DNA from: Selenomonadaceae bacterium
GTDB taxonomy: Bacteria > Bacillota > Negativicutes > Selenomonadales > Selenomonadaceae
Direction: 5' to 3'
Length of the DNA: 64,000 nucleotides
NCBI GenBank assembly: GCA_030523645.1
Contig: JAUNIB010000001.1
Span: 434,001 to 498,000, forward strand
The position numbers and the translations under genes are program-made. The notes beneath the pieces are model-generated. The model saw only the letters and a program-made list of their open reading frames with translations. It made no database searches and was not told the origin of the DNA. Below are positions 7,945 to 15,694 of this stretch, one piece after another (position 1 is the first letter of the stretch; every line of letters begins with the position of its first letter).

Positions 7945-8640
7945 ATGGATTATACAGCGATTGACTTTGAAACTGCTTCCGGTGAGCCGACTTCTGCCTG
8001 CAGTATAGCGGCTGTTGTGGTGAAGGATGATGTAGTTACGGAGAAATTTTATACTCTTATTAAACCTCCGCAGGAAACGCAGTTTTTGAAATTTTGTACT
8101 AAGGTAAACGGAATAACAAAGGAAATGACTGCAACTGCACCGGAATTTCCGGCAGTATGGGAGCAGCTTGCCCCCTATCTGGTCGGCAGACTGGTTGTTG
8201 CTCACAATGCTTCCTTTGATATGCGAGTCCTTGAGGCTATGCTGAAGTATTACAATATCCCCATTCCCGATTTTCGTTATGCCTGTACCGTTAAATTGTC
8301 ACGCATGGCGTGGCCGCTGCTTCCCAGTCACAAGCTGGATGCCATGGGAGAGTTTCTGAATGTGAAATTCAACCATCATCATGCACTGGAGGATTCCGTA
8401 GCATGTGCGGCAATTCCGGTGGCGGCAGGGAGGGCAACCGGGAACTCCGACTTTGATAAAATGGCCGAGAAGCTGGGAGTGACTATCAGGAACTTCCCGC
8501 CTGAGCCTAAAGAGCCGAAAGAGGTCCGGGAGGCCAGAAAGAAAGAGGCCTGGCTGAAACGCCGGGCTGAGAAATCGGCAAAGAGGCTCAGCGAAAACAG
8601 AGAGAAAGATGGCAGTATCGCGGCACTGTCAAATAATTAA
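7945..8640 (+). CDS. DnaQ-like DEDDh 3'-5' exonuclease
   Basis: The 231-residue protein has the exonuclease domain of the DnaQ/epsilon superfamily. The Asp/Glu pair is in TAIDFET (residues 4-10), the second acidic motif in VVAHNASFDMRVLE, and the His/Asp motif in HHHALEDSVACA near residue 150. All DEDDh residues appear present. After about residue 170 it ends in a charged, Lys/Glu/Arg-rich tail with no recognised domain, so it is a stand-alone nuclease and not part of a PolC chain. No Shine-Dalgarno sequence precedes the ATG, and no later start is possible because the first catalytic motif begins at residue 4. It follows dnaX by 40 bases, and a role in repair or replication is only inferred. 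Confidence 0.85.
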   Translation: MDYTAIDFETASGEPTSACSIAAVVVKDDVVTEKFYTLIKPPQETQFLKFCTKVNGITKEMTATAPEFPAVWEQLAPYLVGRLVVAHNASFDMRVLEAMLKYYNIPIPDFRYACTVKLSRMAWPLLPSHKLDAMGEFLNVKFNHHHALEDSVACAAIPVAAGRATGNSDFDKMAEKLGVTIRNFPPEPKEPKEVREARKKEAWLKRRAEKSAKRLSENREKDGSIAALSNN

Positions 8641-8682
8641 GTAGGATTGGATGCAGTCTTACGGATAAAGTGAGTGAAGTGT

Positions 8683-9171
8683 ATGATTTTTGTCTGCTCG
8701 TGTCTGTTGGGAGATAAAACGAAATATAATGGCAGTTCCAACGCGAATGATTTGCTGATGGACTATAATTTCTACGGATGCTTTCTTTCCGGCTGTCCGG
8801 AATGCTCCGGCAGACTTCCCATACCCCGTCCCCGTATGGAGATACAGGGCGGTACGGCAGAGGATGTGCTGGACGGCAAAGCCAAAGTGATGAATGTGGA
8901 CGGACAGGATGTAACGAAAAATGTAGTGTCCGGCTGTCAGACGCTTCTCAACATGCTGAAGACTTACAGCGTAAAGTATGCCTTCTTAAAGGATGGCAGC
9001 CCTACCTGCGGTGTCAGAGAGGTTCATGACGGTACCTTTAGCAAGACGAAAATTCCCGGCTGCGGTGTATTTGCTGAAATGCTGAAGCAGAACGGCATTA
9101 AGCTGTATTCGGAAAAGGATGTATCGGTGAGACTGTTGGAACAGCTTATTGCTGATGACCAGAAAAGATAA
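8683..9171 (+). CDS. DUF523 family protein
   Basis: A 162-residue DUF523 protein, beginning MIFVCSCLLGDKTKYNG, the typical N-terminus of the family. Other visible family marks are the conserved CPEC and SPTCG segments and a GCGVFAEML motif near the C-terminus. The several conserved cysteines suggest metal or cluster binding, but the molecular function of the family is not established to my knowledge. I prefer ATG 8683 to the in-frame GTG at 8674 because it matches the family N-terminus. The ribosome site is weak (GTGAG). The terminator at 9190 follows. Confidence 0.75.
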   Translation: MIFVCSCLLGDKTKYNGSSNANDLLMDYNFYGCFLSGCPECSGRLPIPRPRMEIQGGTAEDVLDGKAKVMNVDGQDVTKNVVSGCQTLLNMLKTYSVKYAFLKDGSPTCGVREVHDGTFSKTKIPGCGVFAEMLKQNGIKLYSEKDVSVRLLEQLIADDQKR

Positions 9172-9189
9172 TAAAGGATGAACAAGAAA

Positions 9190-9222
9190 AGACCCGGTGG
9201 CATAGTCACCGAGTCTTTTTTT
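9190..9222 (+). terminator. Rho-independent terminator after the DUF523 gene
   Basis: Stem 9191-9199 with 9207-9215 (eight of nine pairs) followed by seven T. The opposite strand also has a T-rich flank, so it may serve the convergent rubrerythrin gene as well. Confidence 0.75.
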
Positions 9223-9256
9223 GCTGTTTGAGCTGGCATGATTTGAACTTGTATAA

Positions 9257-9808
9257 TCAGAACTGATAATCAGGCTGAACCTCAAAGTATGCTTTTGGGC
9301 TGAGGCATACAGGGCAAACCTCAGGAGCCTTGGTGCCAACAATGATATGACCGCAGGCACGGCATTCCCAGATTTTTAATTCGCTGCGAGCGAATACTTC
9401 CTGCATTTCGACATTTTCCAGCAGAGCACGGTAGCGTTCCTCATGACGCTTCTCGACAGCGCCGACGGCACGGAATTTGGCAGCCAGAGCAGTGAAGCCT
9501 TCCTCTTCAGCTTCCTTGGCCATTCTCTCGTACATATCGGTCCATTCAAAGTTTTCGCCGGCAGCGGCGGCAGCCAGGTTTTCAGCGGTAGTACCGATAT
9601 CACCGGAATCCTGCAGCTCCTTCAGCCACAGCTTGGCATGAACCTTTTCGTTATCGGCAGTCTTCAGGAACATTTCTGCAATCTGCTCCATGCCCTCAGC
9701 AACAGCCTTCTGAGCAAAGTAGGTGTATTTGTTTCTGGCTTGTGATTCACCTGCAAAGGCTTCCATCAGATTTTTCTCAGTTTTAGTACCGGCGTATTTA
9801 TTGGCCAT
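9257..9808 (-). CDS. rbr: Rubrerythrin
   Basis: The 183-residue protein combines an N-terminal ferritin-like diiron four-helix domain ([17 protein letters not shown]-type helix, [23 protein letters not shown]) with a C-terminal rubredoxin-like domain. That domain carries Cys pairs in ECRACGH and [12 protein letters not shown]. Rubrerythrins reduce hydrogen peroxide in the cytoplasm of anaerobes using reducing equivalents from rubredoxin. A strong AAGGAGGG ribosome site precedes the ATG. The gene is monocistronic and convergent with the DUF523 gene. A palindrome and AT-rich element upstream could be a peroxide-responsive operator. The domain order is the common one. Confidence 0.93.
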   Translation of the reverse strand: MANKYAGTKTEKNLMEAFAGESQARNKYTYFAQKAVAEGMEQIAEMFLKTADNEKVHAKLWLKELQDSGDIGTTAENLAAAAAGENFEWTDMYERMAKEAEEEGFTALAAKFRAVGAVEKRHEERYRALLENVEMQEVFARSELKIWECRACGHIIVGTKAPEVCPVCLSPKAYFEVQPDYQF

Positions 9809-9836
9809 AGTAATACCCTCCTTAATTGATATGAAA

Positions 9837-9873
9837 ATGCTATAGTATAATAATATAAAAGCTATTATAGCAT
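9837..9873. promoter_or_regulatory. Palindromic upstream element of rubrerythrin
   Basis: ATGCTATA (9837-9844) and TATAGCAT (9866-9873) form a perfect inverted repeat around an AT-rich core, TATAATAATATAA, which partly resembles a PerR box. It lies 29-65 bases before the rbr start. No clear -35/-10 pair was found, so promoter and operator cannot be separated. Confidence 0.4.
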
Positions 9874-10002
9874 ACTTTTTATCAAATGTTTATCTCTTTT
9901 CTCATTTTATCGATAATTAATGCTCTATTCATACAGTACGGGATACTGCGATTGATTGTGCCGAGGGGAAATGGGGACAGGGGATAAAATGTATCAAAAT
10001 AC

Positions 10003-10031
10003 TTGAAGCCCTTGGCAGTCTGTGGTAGAAT
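10003..10031 (+). promoter_or_regulatory. Promoter of tRNA-Ser
   Basis: TTGAAG (10003-10008), 17-base spacer, TAGAAT (10026-10031). Predicted start is near 10038, about 13 bases before the mature tRNA. Confidence 0.65.
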
Positions 10032-10050
10032 ACTCTTCGTGACAGATTGC

Positions 10051-10138
10051 GGAGAGGTGTCCGAGTGGTCGAAGGTGCTTGACTCGAAATCAAGTGTGCA
10101 GAAATGCACCGAGGGTTCGAATCCCTCTCTCTCCGCCA
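10051..10138 (+). tRNA. tRNA-Ser (anticodon CGA)
   Basis: The 88-base cloverleaf has a seven-pair acceptor stem (GGAGAGG with TCTCTCC), anticodon stem CTTGA/TCAAG around the loop CTCGAAA, a long class-II variable arm (TGTGCAGAAATGCACC), the T loop GGTTCGAATCC and an encoded CCA. The anticodon CGA reads UCG serine codons. It has its own promoter and terminator. Confidence 0.97.
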
Positions 10139-10155
10139 TATAAATAACAGAAATT

Positions 10156-10185
10156 GACGGCTCGCTTCGGCGGGTCTTTTCTTTT
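10156..10185 (+). terminator. Terminator after tRNA-Ser
   Basis: Hairpin 10156-10176 with a TTCG tetraloop and a CTCGC/GCGGG stem, followed by TTTTCTTTT. Confidence 0.65.
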
Positions 10186-10224
10186 GTATACAATGAAAAA
10201 AATCTATGTTTTTCTATGACCTTT

Positions 10225-10233
10225 TGATATAAT
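10225..10233 (+). promoter_or_regulatory. Extended -10 promoter of carB
   Basis: TGATATAAT combines a TG extension with a perfect -10 box. The -35 region is poor. The predicted start near 10240 leaves a 66-base leader without a visible attenuator. Confidence 0.55.
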
Positions 10234-10305
10234 GTTACGAAGGAAATTTGTGACATCTTAAAATGTAATAAATCTGCTCTGCAGAGAAAGAGGCGTAATA
10301 CTATT

Positions 10306-13300
10306 ATGAAAAAGCGTGAAGATATTCACAAGATTCTTATCATCGGCTCCGGCCCGATTATTATCGGTCAGGCCTGTGAGTTCGACTACTCCGGTACTCA
10401 GGCCTGTAAGGCACTGCGTAAGCTGGGCTACGAGATTGTACTGGTAAACTCCAATCCGGCTACAATCATGACAGACCCGGGCATGGCAGATGTAACCTAC
10501 ATTGAGCCTCTTACCAAGGAGCGTTTGGAAATGATTATCGCCAAGGAGCGTCCGGACGGACTGCTGCCGAATCTTGGCGGTCAGACCGGTCTTAATCTTG
10601 CATCCGAGCTTTCTCAGGCAGGCATCCTTGACAAGTACGGCGTTAAGGTAATCGGCGTTCAGATTGATGCCATTGAACGCGGCGAGGACCGCATTGAGTT
10701 CAAGAAGACTATGGACTCTCTGGGCATTGGCATGGCTCGCTCCGAGGTTGCATATTCTGTTGATGATGCTCTGAAGATTGCCGATGAGCTGGGTTATCCG
10801 GTAGTTCTTCGTCCGGCTTATACCATGGGCGGTGCCGGCGGCGGTCTCGTATACAATGTTGAAGAGCTGAAGGTTGTCTGTGAGCGTGGCCTTCAGGCAT
10901 CTCTCGTAGGTCAGGTACTGGTAGAGGAATCTGTCCTCGGATGGGAAGAGCTGGAACTGGAAGTTGTTCGTGACTCCAAGGGTCAGATGATTACCGTCTG
11001 CTTCATTGAGAATATTGACCCGTTGGGCGTTCATACCGGTGACTCCTTCTGCTCTGCACCGATGCTTACCATCCCCGAGGATGTTCAGCAGGAGCTGCAG
11101 CGTCAGGCATATAAGATTGTTGATGCCATTCAGGTTATCGGCGGCACCAATGTTCAGTTTGCCCGCAACACTGAGACCGGCCGTATTATCGTAATTGAAA
11201 TCAATCCCCGTACCTCCCGCTCTTCCGCTTTGGCCTCCAAGGCAACCGGTTTCCCCATTGCGCTGGTTTCCGCTATGCTGGCTGCCGGTCTTGACCTTGA
11301 TGATATTGAGTGCGGCAAGTACGGTACGCTCGATAAGTATGTACCTTCCGGCGAATATGTTGTTATTAAGTTCGCCCGCTGGGCCTTTGAGAAATTCAAA
11401 GATGCTCAGGATAAGCTCGGAACCCAGATGCGTGCCGTAGGCGAGGTAATGAGCATCGGCAAGACCTATAAGGAAGCTTTCCAGAAGGCTATCCGTTCTC
11501 TGGAGACCGGCCGCTATGGCCTTGGCGGGGCCAAGAACTTCGGCGAGCTGACCAAGGAAGAGCTGCTGGCCAAGCTGGTTGTTCCTACCTCTGAGCGTCA
11601 GTTCATCATGTATGAGGCTATTCGCAAGGGTGCTACTGTTGATGAGCTTTACAAGCTTACCTGGATTAAGCCTTACTTCCTTGAGCAGATGAAGGAACTT
11701 GTAGAGGAAGAGGAAGCTCTGAAGAAGTGTGCCGGTGCTGTTCCTGCAGCTGATGTTCTTCGTCAGGCAAAGCAGGACGGCTTCTCCGACCGCTATCTTG
11801 CAGGTCTGCTGAAGGTGAGCGAGGATGATATCCGCAAGGCCCGCCTGGCTGCCGGCATTGAGGAATGCTGGGAAGGCGTTCATGTAAGCGGAACAAAGGA
11901 TAGTGCTTACTACTATTCCTCTTATAATATTCCTAAGGAAAAAGATGCCAAGGCCAGCACCAATCCCAAGAAGATTATGATTCTTGGCGGCGGTCCGAAC
12001 CGTATCGGTCAGGGCATTGAGTTTGATTATTGCTGCGTACATGCTGCAATGGCCCTGAAGAAGCTGGGCTTTGAGACCATTATTATCAACTGCAATCCGG
12101 AGACTGTATCCACCGACTACGATACCTCCGACAAGCTGTATTTTGAGCCGCTTACTCTTGAGGACGTTCTCTCCATCCACGAGAAGGAGAAGCCGATGGG
12201 CGTTATCGCTCAGTTCGGCGGTCAGACTCCGCTGAACCTTGCCGCTTCTCTGAAGGCAAACGGCGTCAACATTCTCGGTACTTCTCCGGAAACCATTGAC
12301 ATGGCTGAGGATCGTGACCTCTTCCGTGCAATGATGGACAAGCTGGGCATCCCCATGCCTGAGTCCGGTATGGCTGTTACCGTTGATGAAGCCATTGAAA
12401 TTGCAAATAAGATTGGCTATCCGGTCATGGTTCGTCCTTCTTATGTACTGGGTGGCCGCGGCATGGAGGTCGTACATGATGATGACCAGATGCGTGTATA
12501 CATGGCAGCCGCTGTCGGTGTAACTCCGGATCGTCCTATTCTCATCGACCGATTCCTGATGAATGCTCTTGAGTGCGAAGCTGATGCTATCTCAGACGGT
12601 GAGAATGTATTTGTTCCGGCTGTCATGGAGCATATTGAGCTTGCCGGTATCCACAGCGGTGACTCCGCCTGTGTTCTTCCGTCCAAGAACATATCTAAGA
12701 AGAATGTTGCTCTCATCAAGGATTACACAAAGCGCATCGCCAAAGAGATGAATGTCGTCGGTCTTATGAACATGCAGTACGCAATCGAGAACGATGTACT
12801 GTATGTATTGGAGGCTAATCCCCGTGCCAGCCGTACTGTTCCTCTCGTTTCCAAGGTCTGCGGTATCGGCATGGTGCCCATCGCTACCGAGATTATGACT
12901 GCAGCCATTACCGGCAAGGAATCTCCGGTGCCGGCCTTGAAGGATAAGACCTTCAAGCACTGCGGCGTCAAAGAGGCTGTTTTCCCCTTCAATATGTTCC
13001 AGGAGGTTGACCCGGTTCTCGGACCTGAGATGCGTTCCACCGGTGAGGTCCTCGGCATGGCTTCCAACTTCGGTGAGGCCTTCTACAAAGCTCAGGAAGC
13101 TACCAAGACCAAGCTGCCTCTTTCCGGAACGGTTCTTATTTCTGTTAACGACAGAGACAAGAAGGAGCTGCCGGAGGTCGCCAAGGGATTCGTTGAATGC
13201 GGCTTCGATATCGTGGCTACTGCAAATACCTGCAAGCTCCTTAACGATGCAGGTATCCCGGCTAAGAAGGTTCATAAGCTGAATGAAGGCAGACCTAACT

Positions 13301-13527
13301 GCGTCGATATCATCATGAACAAGGAAGTTTCTCTTGTTCTGAATACTCCAAGTGATAAGAACGGCAGCAGTGACGGTGCGGCTATCCGCAAGACTGCCAT
13401 CAAGGTAGGCGTAAACTACATTACGACTATTGCTGCAGCCAAGGCTTCCGTCGAGGGCATCAAGGCTATGCAGGCCGGTGCTGCTACCATCAAATCTCTC
13501 CAGCAGTTCCATGCTGAGATTGAGTAA
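10306..13527 (+). CDS. carB: Carbamoyl-phosphate synthase large subunit
   Basis: The 1,073-residue subunit makes carbamoyl phosphate from bicarbonate, ammonia and two ATP for arginine and pyrimidine synthesis. Both homologous ATP-grasp halves are intact. The first opens with ILIIGSGPIIIGQACEFDYS, the second with IMILGGGPNRIGQGIEFDYC near residue 563, and each has a glycine-rich loop (TMGGAGGGL and VLGGRGMEV). An MGS-like allosteric domain closes the protein (LISVNDRDKKELPEVAKGF onward). The length is normal. The glutaminase subunit carA and other pyrimidine genes are not adjacent, so carB is transcribed alone between its promoter and terminator. The gene is rich in C/T-ending codons, which suggests strong expression. 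Confidence 0.97.
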   Translation: MKKREDIHKILIIGSGPIIIGQACEFDYSGTQACKALRKLGYEIVLVNSNPATIMTDPGMADVTYIEPLTKERLEMIIAKERPDGLLPNLGGQTGLNLASELSQAGILDKYGVKVIGVQIDAIERGEDRIEFKKTMDSLGIGMARSEVAYSVDDALKIADELGYPVVLRPAYTMGGAGGGLVYNVEELKVVCERGLQASLVGQVLVEESVLGWEELELEVVRDSKGQMITVCFIENIDPLGVHTGDSFCSAPMLTIPEDVQQELQRQAYKIVDAIQVIGGTNVQFARNTETGRIIVIEINPRTSRSSALASKATGFPIALVSAMLAAGLDLDDIECGKYGTLDKYVPSGEYVVIKFARWAFEKFKDAQDKLGTQMRAVGEVMSIGKTYKEAFQKAIRSLETGRYGLGGAKNFGELTKEELLAKLVVPTSERQFIMYEAIRKGATVDELYKLTWIKPYFLEQMKELVEEEEALKKCAGAVPAADVLRQAKQDGFSDRYLAGLLKVSEDDIRKARLAAGIEECWEGVHVSGTKDSAYYYSSYNIPKEKDAKASTNPKKIMILGGGPNRIGQGIEFDYCCVHAAMALKKLGFETIIINCNPETVSTDYDTSDKLYFEPLTLEDVLSIHEKEKPMGVIAQFGGQTPLNLAASLKANGVNILGTSPETIDMAEDRDLFRAMMDKLGIPMPESGMAVTVDEAIEIANKIGYPVMVRPSYVLGGRGMEVVHDDDQMRVYMAAAVGVTPDRPILIDRFLMNALECEADAISDGENVFVPAVMEHIELAGIHSGDSACVLPSKNISKKNVALIKDYTKRIAKEMNVVGLMNMQYAIENDVLYVLEANPRASRTVPLVSKVCGIGMVPIATEIMTAAITGKESPVPALKDKTFKHCGVKEAVFPFNMFQEVDPVLGPEMRSTGEVLGMASNFGEAFYKAQEATKTKLPLSGTVLISVNDRDKKELPEVAKGFVECGFDIVATANTCKLLNDAGIPAKKVHKLNEGRPNCVDIIMNKEVSLVLNTPSDKNGSSDGAAIRKTAIKVGVNYITTIAAAKASVEGIKAMQAGAATIKSLQQFHAEIE

Positions 13528-13542
13528 TTAGCAAATAGAATA

Positions 13543-13590
13543 AGCCTCAGCCAAGCGGTGTCGATAGCCGCAGGGCTGAGGCTTTTTATT
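13543..13590 (+). terminator. Terminator after carB
   Basis: Perfect ten-pair stem (AGCCTCAGCC 13543-13552 with GGCTGAGGCT 13574-13583) followed by T5ATTTT. It may also end the convergent thioesterase gene. Confidence 0.92.
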
Positions 13591-13630
13591 TTGCGGGATT
13601 TAAGCGGTAGGGGATAGCTGGGTCTGTTGA

Positions 13631-14068
13631 TTACCACTGACGGGGGATTTCGTCAAAGTGCTTGATGATGTACATGGTGTCGGATATAGTGCAGACAGTC
13701 TTGTCGTCTTCATCGTACATCCGGGAGTCAATTATCATGGTAGTCCGGCCGTGATGGGTAATACGGCTCTTTACATAGTATCTTCCTTCCTTTGATACAG
13801 GACGGATGAAATTCATGCTCACACACATTGTGGCAACGACTTCACCTACACTTGCACCGGTGACGCCGAGAACGGTATCAGCCAGAGCAGTGAGGACACC
13901 GCCGTGGCATACGCCGCGATGATTGAAGTGTTTTTCCTTTACTATATCGAGGCTGACTACAGCACTTCCGCAATGTATCTCCTCAATGTTAATGCCAAAT
14001 TCATTCATGAAGTAGTTTCCTTCATACATCTTACGGATATAGGAAGGTACATCCTTTACCAATTCCAT
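13631..14068 (-). CDS. PaaI-type hotdog-fold thioesterase
   Basis: A 145-residue single-domain hotdog protein. The central helix motif HRGVCHGGVLTALADTVLG matches the active-site segment of the PaaI/YdiI acyl-CoA thioesterase group, and the following strands (VATMCVSMNFIRPV, YYVKSRITHHGRTTMIID) complete the fold. The catalytic acidic residue is probably the aspartate in TALADTVLG. It would hydrolyse a CoA thioester in the cytoplasm, with unknown substrate. AAAGGAC upstream is a modest ribosome site. It is divergent from the nuo operon and convergent with carB, so it is likely a single-gene unit. Confidence 0.82.
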   Translation of the reverse strand: MELVKDVPSYIRKMYEGNYFMNEFGINIEEIHCGSAVVSLDIVKEKHFNHRGVCHGGVLTALADTVLGVTGASVGEVVATMCVSMNFIRPVSKEGRYYVKSRITHHGRTTMIIDSRMYDEDDKTVCTISDTMYIIKHFDEIPRQW

Positions 14069-14219
14069 GTGTATCAGTCCTTTTGTGTAGAGATTATAGG
14101 AAGGATTATACTCTTATTGGTCATAGTATTCAATAATGCGAAGTAAAAGGATGAAAAACAAATAAAATGCAGGTATACATAATTCTTTTTTATTGTGGGT
14201 GATTTATCAGCTATAATCA

Positions 14220-14248
14220 TTGACAATGTTGAAATTGTCAACTAAACT
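14220..14248 (+). promoter_or_regulatory. nuo promoter with overlapping palindrome
   Basis: TTGACA at 14220-14225, a 17-base spacer and TAAACT at 14243-14248. The perfect inverted repeat TTGACAAT-N6-ATTGTCAA (14220-14241) covers the -35 box and most of the spacer, the position expected of a repressor operator. It does not match the Rex consensus. Confidence 0.6.
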
Positions 14249-14257
14249 ATAAATCGA

Positions 14258-14277
14258 GGGCGTGTTTACGCCTTTTT
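14258..14277 (+). terminator. Terminator-like hairpin in the nuo leader
   Basis: GGCGT (14259-14263), loop GTTT, ACGCC (14268-14272), then five T, all between the promoter and nuoA. With only five pairs it would be a weak terminator and may act as an attenuator. Confidence 0.45.
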
Positions 14278-14306
14278 CTGATTATTATTTGCGGAAGGGG
14301 TTTATC

Positions 14307-14660
14307 ATGGGCGAATATGGTGCACTTGGTATATTTTTTCTGGTAACGCTGGTTTTCCCGGTATCGGCGTTGATTCCGGCTTTTATTCTGCAGCCGAGAC
14401 AGCCGACCGAAGAAAAGAGAATACCTTATGAGTGCGGTGTTGATACTATCGGAAAGACTCATGTCAGGTATAGGGTCGGCTATTTTCTCTATGCTTTGAT
14501 GTTCCTGGTTTTTGACATTGAAACTGTATTTCTCTATCCGTGGGCAGTGAGATTCGGTCATCTGGGTCTTTTCGCTCTTGTAGAGATGTTCATATTTGTC
14601 GGCATTCTGGCCATCGGTCTGGGATACGCTTGGAAGAAAGGAGCATTGGCGTGGAAATAG
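14307..14660 (+). CDS. nuoA: NADH-quinone oxidoreductase subunit A
   Basis: The 117-residue membrane subunit has three hydrophobic segments and the conserved loop [20 protein letters not shown], followed by [14 protein letters not shown]. These mark NuoA at the hinge between the membrane arm and the peripheral arm of complex I. ATG at 14307 is preceded by GGAAGGGG. An upstream in-frame extension to 14262 would pass through the leader hairpin and is rejected. It is the first gene of nuoABCDHIJKLMN and overlaps nuoB by ten bases. Confidence 0.95.
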   Translation: MGEYGALGIFFLVTLVFPVSALIPAFILQPRQPTEEKRIPYECGVDTIGKTHVRYRVGYFLYALMFLVFDIETVFLYPWAVRFGHLGLFALVEMFIFVGILAIGLGYAWKKGALAWK

Positions 14661-15214
14661 TAGATATCGTCCCTCCTATGCTGAAAAATAATGTAATTGT
14701 TACCACAGTTGACTCGCTGTTCAAATGGGCTCACGGTAACTCAATCTGGCCGTTGTCCTCCGGTCTTGCCTGCTGTGCTATTGAAATGATGAGCGCAGCC
14801 GGCGGCAGATTTGATATTGCCCGTTTCGGCTATGAGGTTTTCCGGCCTTGTCCGAGACAGGCAGACCTGCTTATTGTGGCCGGTACTCTCACCTGGAAAA
14901 TGACGCCGCCGCTTATCCGCCTTTACGAGGAAATGGCAGAGCCGAAGTATGTTATTGCCATGGGCAACTGCACTATTGCCGGAGGTCCCTTTGCGGATTC
15001 TTATTCCGTTGTTCCCGGTATTGACGAGATAATTCCGGTGGATGTGTATATCCCCGGCTGTCCGCCGCGGCCGGAGGCTCTTATCAACGGTATGCTGAAG
15101 CTCAAGGAAAAGATAATGCACCCCAATCATGTGGAGAAGGCAAAAGAGGAGCTGCTGCAGCAGAAGCTGGCTAAGATGGAAAAGCTGAAGCAGATGGGAG
15201 GAGCAGGGAAATGA
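14651..15214 (+). CDS. nuoB: NADH-quinone oxidoreductase subunit B
   Basis: The 187-residue subunit holds cluster N2, the last iron-sulfur centre before quinone. Ligand cysteines are visible in [27 protein letters not shown] and [11 protein letters not shown]. The start is GTG at 14651 with AAAGGAGC upstream. The open frame extends further 5' but lies inside nuoA. The last 35 residues form a charged Lys/Glu-rich helix beyond the usual core. Its stop overlaps the nuoC start by four bases (ATGA). Confidence 0.95.
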   Translation: MEIVDIVPPMLKNNVIVTTVDSLFKWAHGNSIWPLSSGLACCAIEMMSAAGGRFDIARFGYEVFRPCPRQADLLIVAGTLTWKMTPPLIRLYEEMAEPKYVIAMGNCTIAGGPFADSYSVVPGIDEIIPVDVYIPGCPPRPEALINGMLKLKEKIMHPNHVEKAKEELLQQKLAKMEKLKQMGGAGK

Positions 15215-15693
15215 AAAACTATGCGTCTTCCGAAAAGCTTGCAATCATAAAGGAAGCTTTTCCCGATGTTGAATACGATGAAGCAGAGCGTCAGCCGGCA
15301 GTATTTGTCTCCGGTGATAATCTGAACAATCTGCTTACCTTTCTCCGGGATAATGACGGGTTGATGTTCGGCCGTTTGGAGAATGTTACTTCCGTTGATT
15401 GGAAAACCCACTTTGAAATGGTTTACAGTCTTTTCTCCTGGGAGAATTACGAAGCTGTCACCGTAAAGGTCAAGCTCGACCATGACAAGCCGGTAGTTCC
15501 TTCTGTTACTTCGGTTTTCCCCGGAGTAGAGTTTGAGGAGCGGGAAGTATTTGATTTGATGGGTATTGAATTTACGAATCACCCGGATCTGCGCCGCATA
15601 TTGCTGGCTGATGATTTCGAGGGTCATCCGCTTCGCAAGGATTACAAGCAGACAATGCCGCCCAGAGTGCGTCATCTGGTAAAGGGGGAGTAA
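15211..15693 (+). CDS. nuoC: NADH-quinone oxidoreductase subunit C
   Basis: The 160-residue 30-kDa-type subunit of the peripheral arm. The family signature is near the C-terminus: [19 protein letters not shown] followed by [22 protein letters not shown]. It is a separate polypeptide here, not fused to NuoD as in E. coli. It couples the quinone-site subunits to the connecting arm. It starts inside the nuoB stop and ends two bases before nuoD. Confidence 0.95.
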   Translation: MKNYASSEKLAIIKEAFPDVEYDEAERQPAVFVSGDNLNNLLTFLRDNDGLMFGRLENVTSVDWKTHFEMVYSLFSWENYEAVTVKVKLDHDKPVVPSVTSVFPGVEFEEREVFDLMGIEFTNHPDLRRILLADDFEGHPLRKDYKQTMPPRVRHLVKGE

Positions 15694-15694
15694 C

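Noticed and set aside
10258-12477. 739-codon open frame on the minus strand opposite carB
   Set aside because: It is an antisense shadow caused by the biased codon use of carB. It has no ribosome site or recognisable domain and carB is unquestionable.
14220-14241. Rex operator at the nuo promoter
   Set aside because: The repeat is TTGACAAT/ATTGTCAA, not the TTGTGAA-N4-TTCACAA consensus, so the regulator is left open.
14262-14306. Longer nuoA start
   Set aside because: It would translate through the terminator-like hairpin and lacks a ribosome site. GGAAGGGG clearly marks ATG 14307.
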